A stretch of DNA of 7,697 bases from assembly GCA_031268115.1 (NCBI GenBank), contig JAIRXV010000456.1, positions 1 to 7,697 of the forward strand. Reading direction: 5' to 3'. A model generated the notes under the pieces. That model made no database searches and was not told the DNA's origin. It worked only from the letters and a program-made list of their open reading frames with translations. The position numbers and the translations under genes are program-made. Positions 5,801 to 7,697 of the stretch are shown piece by piece. The DNA comes from Bifidobacteriaceae bacterium. GTDB lineage: Bacteria; Actinomycetota; Actinomycetes; Actinomycetales; WQXJ01. Position 1 is the stretch's first letter; each line of letters starts with the position of its first letter.

Positions 5801-6515
5801 TGTCCGGGAAGGGCGGGTTGTCTAACGACATGGGCCACACGCCAGAGGAGGTATAAGGCGTGGCCGCATTGATCATGAAGTTGGTGCTTGAGGCGTAGTT
5901 CACGCCACTGCGAAGCAGCGTGCCCGTCCGGACGCGATACTGGGTGGGATCGTAAGTGGCGCCGTCTGTGCTGGTGACAACGTCCGTGTTATCGAAGTAG
6001 CCAGCCGGAGCAGCCTCGGTAGTGTCCCGGACAATCCAAAAACGCCGATCCCTATTGGCCCCGCCCACCGCGGTGTCTGGGATCACAAACGAACAATCGC
6101 CATCGGCGTCCGTCTCACATCGGCCCCACGAATCGTTGACCACGGCGCCGAGCTGCGTCGCCGAAGCCCCGTCATACAGCCGCAGCCAGACGCCCGGAAC
6201 CGGAGAAACCGCGTTCGATTGGGTGTCCCGCAGGCCGCCGACGCTGACCGAAATCACCGACTCTCCGATTGCGGCCGCGGGTATGGCGGCCACCGCCTGA
6301 GGCTCGGGCGCCACGGGTTGGAGGGTTCCCCAAGCCACGAGGCCAGCGGCCGTGAGCGCGGCTAGGGACGTCATCGTCCGCCGGGTCGAAGGCTGCCACC
6401 TACGCGGGTCCACGTGCGATCCGTGTCTGGTCACTTGAGGCGGCCGCCGATGGCGTCCCCCAACCTTCGCGTCTCGACTTGCCACACGCTGGTGGTGTCC
6501 ACGGATCGAACGCAT
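2829..6515 (-). CDS. Large cell-surface VWA/SpaA-like/DUF11 protein with sortase-type anchor
   Basis: This is a 1228-aa secreted, wall-anchored protein, probably an adhesin or pilus-tip-like protein. A basic N-region of about 47 residues precedes a hydrophobic signal core (about 48-64). After a first beta-rich domain (about 85-219) comes a VWA domain (about 243-449) with the metal-site motif DLSGS (249-253), T334 in QATNWDRAL and LTDG (357-360). Four SpaA/CnaB-like domains follow (about 455-577, 587-722, 727-867, 869-977), with Lys near the start (TVVK, TVTK), an internal Glu and a terminal Asn, as needed for Lys-Asn isopeptide bonds, plus a Cys pair in each. Then come a DUF11-like domain (about 982-1111), a Pro/Thr linker, LGNTG (1188-1192), a membrane helix (about 1198-1216) and RRR. 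I chose ATG 6515 because GGGGG lies 8 nt upstream and the earlier TTG at 6578 falls in the probable -35. No sortase gene is visible. The ligand is unknown. Confidence 0.9.
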   Translation of the reverse strand: MRSIRGHHQRVASRDAKVGGRHRRPPQVTRHGSHVDPRRWQPSTRRTMTSLAALTAAGLVAWGTLQPVAPEPQAVAAIPAAAIGESVISVSVGGLRDTQSNAVSPVPGVWLRLYDGASATQLGAVVNDSWGRCETDADGDCSFVIPDTAVGGANRDRRFWIVRDTTEAAPAGYFDNTDVVTSTDGATYDPTQYRVRTGTLLRSGVNYASSTNFMINAATPYTSSGVWPMSLDNPPFPDKCGLNVALVLDLSGSVFEAGAQGALKQTAGALTQSLVGTPSQVALYTFGSIVPAPSATASPGSNDNRPLTPVSTQEGADTVIGWINGLTQPNPGQATNWDRALFQVAQSPQRFDVVLVLTDGNPTRYGPFTSGGTPLGTGIQTRFVEIEHSIFSANAVKNQGTKIIAVGLGDGISGAAYNLEAISGPIEGTDYYQADWANAATVLANVALHGCSGSLTVVKQVLPEGSNDLTQAVPAGGWEFAVTGTGATFGSDTAAALTTQAGTGAESTPFELAASSSTFTVAETVQTHYELYPVNGFNAQCTRLDTGAAVATTTTTDGFTVPIADPSEMISCVVYNRALPTAPPPATLTVTKKWVINQVESVEGPGPYTPLKTETFADPAQPGLYDTPPSDFSAGLAMSNDSALYDGLVWGVEYGGLTEGGDWSVVEDPEYQGYQKCKSAGAVVTAAKLGDAGVATVPNEAIADYDFQLGAGANTLEITNTVNCATLLSLYKLVQKASLNATFTDPSQLDTGGDKWLLTATPMAADALPGPTGRFDYFNSATYGNTVANVTPGVAYVLAESEGDPAYWQYSVPEDLGGPHVAGSTGSWLCLWGDPIDDQFQFLSEGLYGAITVPYGRQIDCIALNYTAELTVTKVVSGGSATPADWTFSATPEGDPGDLGVPPPASTGVASGEAVHLLPHQDYTISEDDGGPSGYALRGAVCRWDGEDGVEHHEYYTGNPTLMLGLAASADCAFTNDPVTEVSLTKTSSLTAGTNPAVGSEFEFELTAKNSGANPAYRAEVTDSVPSGLRVVSVQMPSGWIDQSSGNQLDFVMQRPTVEDPTDAPFNPGSAVFTVTVEVTNPIPQGSEIVNRACVAASNDQDPSNNCGSTIVPPRPPDPREPDTPTPPNTGVPSSPATPPDTPVTTPPASPSATPSKSTTPPQVLPTTDPARPGTTPGRSGAEGAEGLGNTGADGIQSLGLSAFAALLTGAILLLIRRRALTRPIGGR

Positions 6516-6550
6516 GAGCTTTACCCCCAAGAGGATTCCCGCCGCCCAGC

Positions 6551-6578
6551 GGGATAGGTCAGGCGATTGGTGTATCAA
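6551..6578 (-). promoter_or_regulatory. Probable promoter of the surface protein gene
   Basis: On the minus strand TTGATA (complement of 6573-6578) is one base from the -35 consensus. A 16-bp spacer separates it from TATCCC (complement of 6551-6556), a weak -10. This predicts a 5' leader of roughly 30 nt before the ATG at 6515, and it excludes the in-frame TTG at 6578 as a start. The poor -10 keeps confidence moderate. Confidence 0.45.
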
Positions 6579-6583
6579 GAGGC

Positions 6584-6605
6584 GTCCCCTACCGGTGTAA
6601 GGGAC
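6584..6605 (-). terminator. Hairpin terminator of the Zincin_2 gene
   Basis: This 22-nt element folds completely: nine pairs (one G-U) around the tetraloop ACCG on the minus strand. It starts 19 nt after the stop codon at 6625-6627 and lies just upstream of the promoter candidate for the next gene. No T tract follows. The position between two same-strand genes supports a terminator that separates their transcripts. Confidence 0.55.
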
Positions 6606-6624
6606 CTAAACCCAGTTGGATAGG

Positions 6625-7697
6625 CTACCGCGAATCGTCCTCATTCAGTAACTCCGCGATGGCCGCGTCCACGTCGGCGTCTGCGGCGGCGCGTTCCCGC
6701 CGGCCTTGGACAAACAGCTCCGGTTCAGCCAGTTCCTGGGAATCGGGTAGCACGTCCGGGTGGGACCAGAGCGCCTCGCGGCCGCTCAGGCCGTCCGCCT
6801 CAGCGACCGCGCGCCATAGGGCTGCCGCTTCTCGGGCGCGCCGGGGCCGCAATTCCAGCCCCACCAGCGTGCCGAACGCGCGCTCGGCTGGACCGCCGCC
6901 AGCGCGCCGACGCCTGATCATTTCGCTGAGGCCAGCGGCGCTCGGCAACCGCTCGGCGACGGCCCCGCTCACCACGTCCTCGACCCAACCTTCGACGAGG
7001 GCCAACGTGGTTTCGAGCCGCTCCAGGGCGGCCTTTTGCGCTGGGGTGCGTTGGATCGCGAACGCGCCCCCCGTCAGGGCCCGATTCACGGCCGCTTGGT
7101 CGGTCAGGTCGAGATCGCGCAGCGCCGTCTCGATTCGCTCCACGTCGATTTCGATCCCCCGCGCGTACCCTTCGACCGCCCCCAGCAAGTGCGGTCCGAG
7201 CCAGTGGACGTGGGTGAACAGCCGCGCGGTGGCGGCCTCCCGGACCGCCAAGAACAGCCGGACTTCTCCTATCGGCGCGTCTAGGCCCGCGGCAAAGCGG
7301 CCGATGGCGGCAGGCAGCAGCGCCGAGGACCGTGCCTCAGTCAGGGGTAGGCCGATGTCGGTCAGTCCGAACACTTCCCGCGCGAGCGCCCCGATCGCTT
7401 GGCCGATCTGCATCGCAAAGACGGCCCCGCCCATGGTTCGCATCATGCCCCGCAAACCCGCCGCGAGTTCCCCCGGCAGTTCGTTTTCGCGTTTGGCGAT
7501 GGCCTGGGTCAGTACGTTCGCGACCGATGCGGCGACGGGGGAGACCATTCTTTGCCAGGCCGGCCACGTGATCTCAACCCATTCGGCGGCGCTGAGGGCG
7601 CGCACGGTGCCGCCGGACGCGGGGAACTGGGTGGCGGCGTCCAACCAGAGTTCGGCCACGCCTATGGCCTCGGCGACTTGACGGCTTTCGCTGGCGG
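6625..7697 (-). CDS. DUF2342/Zincin_2 family protein, 5' end outside the window
   Basis: The window shows the last 356 residues of a protein of the zincin-like DUF2342 family (putative hydrolase, often annotated zinc-dependent metalloprotease). Family landmarks are VAELWLDAAT near the visible start, GLPLTEARSSALLPAAIGRF, the segment REAATARLFTHVHWL (visible residues 152-166) and GAVEGYARGIEIDVERIE. The frame is open to the right edge and continues as VAEAIG before VAELWLD, which matches the family, so the GTG at 7659 is internal and the true start lies upstream. Related proteins are, from memory, around 450 aa. I recall REAAH or HExxH at the catalytic-like site; here it reads REAAT, so the expected zinc histidine is absent while the Glu remains. 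The protein is probably cytoplasmic, with no signal or membrane segment visible. It ends in an acidic tail. Its function is unknown even in better-studied members. Confidence 0.88.
   Translation of the reverse strand, partial: ASESRQVAEAIGVAELWLDAATQFPASGGTVRALSAAEWVEITWPAWQRMVSPVAASVANVLTQAIAKRENELPGELAAGLRGMMRTMGGAVFAMQIGQAIGALAREVFGLTDIGLPLTEARSSALLPAAIGRFAAGLDAPIGEVRLFLAVREAATARLFTHVHWLGPHLLGAVEGYARGIEIDVERIETALRDLDLTDQAAVNRALTGGAFAIQRTPAQKAALERLETTLALVEGWVEDVVSGAVAERLPSAAGLSEMIRRRRAGGGPAERAFGTLVGLELRPRRAREAAALWRAVAEADGLSGREALWSHPDVLPDSQELAEPELFVQGRRERAAADADVDAAIAELLNEDDSR

Noticed and set aside
6516..6578. TTG start at 6578 extending the surface protein by 21 residues
   Set aside because: The TTG is part of the probable -35 hexamer, and the ATG at 6515 has a GGGGG ribosome-binding stretch at good spacing.
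7657..7659. GTG start of the Zincin_2 gene
   Set aside because: The frame is open to the window edge, and the residues before it (VAEAIG) continue the family sequence, so this codon is internal.
6659..7681. Long plus-strand open frame of 340 codons
   Set aside because: It is antisense to the Zincin_2 gene, is rich in Ser, Arg and Ala as expected from a high-GC shadow frame, and shows no recognisable family.
1..7697. tRNA or rRNA genes
   Set aside because: I saw no cloverleaf with a GTTCRA-type T-loop and CCA-type end and no rRNA-like conserved stretches on either strand; a tRNA-finding program would settle it.

Overview
This is a high-GC window whose gene families point to an Actinomycetota chromosome: a DUF5679 zinc-ribbon mini-protein, a YgjP/DUF45 metallopeptidase, a ThiF-like protein of the actinobacterial 'cyclodehydratase-like' type, a DUF2342/Zincin_2 protein, and a very large secreted surface protein with a sortase-type C-terminus (so a monoderm cell envelope). 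I cannot name the genus.

Layout from left to right. Positions 1-45 hold a 13-bp tandem repeat. A ThiF/E1-like gene (65-1165, minus) lies downstream of a DUF5679 gene (1316-1471, minus). The two are separated by a perfect 20-bp hairpin terminator and a pair of DnaA-box-like sites. Divergent from DUF5679 is a YgjP-like metallopeptidase gene (1652-2272, plus). The intergenic region 2273-2828 is not empty: it holds a nested, structured repeat. Outer 29-bp imperfect inverted repeats enclose two related 31-bp CTAG-ended palindromes, which enclose three tandem 114-bp units. Every junction is a CTAG. Converging on it from the right is a 1228-aa cell-surface protein gene (2829-6515, minus) with a VWA domain, four SpaA/CnaB-like domains, a DUF11-like domain, a Pro/Thr linker, an LGNTG sorting signal, a membrane helix and an Arg tail. 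A short intergenic stretch (6516-6624) carries its probable promoter and the terminator of the gene before it. The last gene (6625 to the window edge, minus) is a DUF2342/Zincin_2 protein whose 5' end lies outside the window.

From memory, the Zincin_2, YgjP, ThiF-like and DUF5679 genes are often neighbours in actinobacteria, usually close to uvrD2. On that reading the surface protein gene and the repeat array are accessory DNA placed between the Zincin_2 and YgjP genes. The most unusual items are the nested repeat array, with pairing-preserving differences between its copies, and several departures from family norms: a RExxT site in the Zincin_2 protein, LGNTG in place of LPxTG in the surface protein, and an altered metal-site region in the YgjP-like protein.
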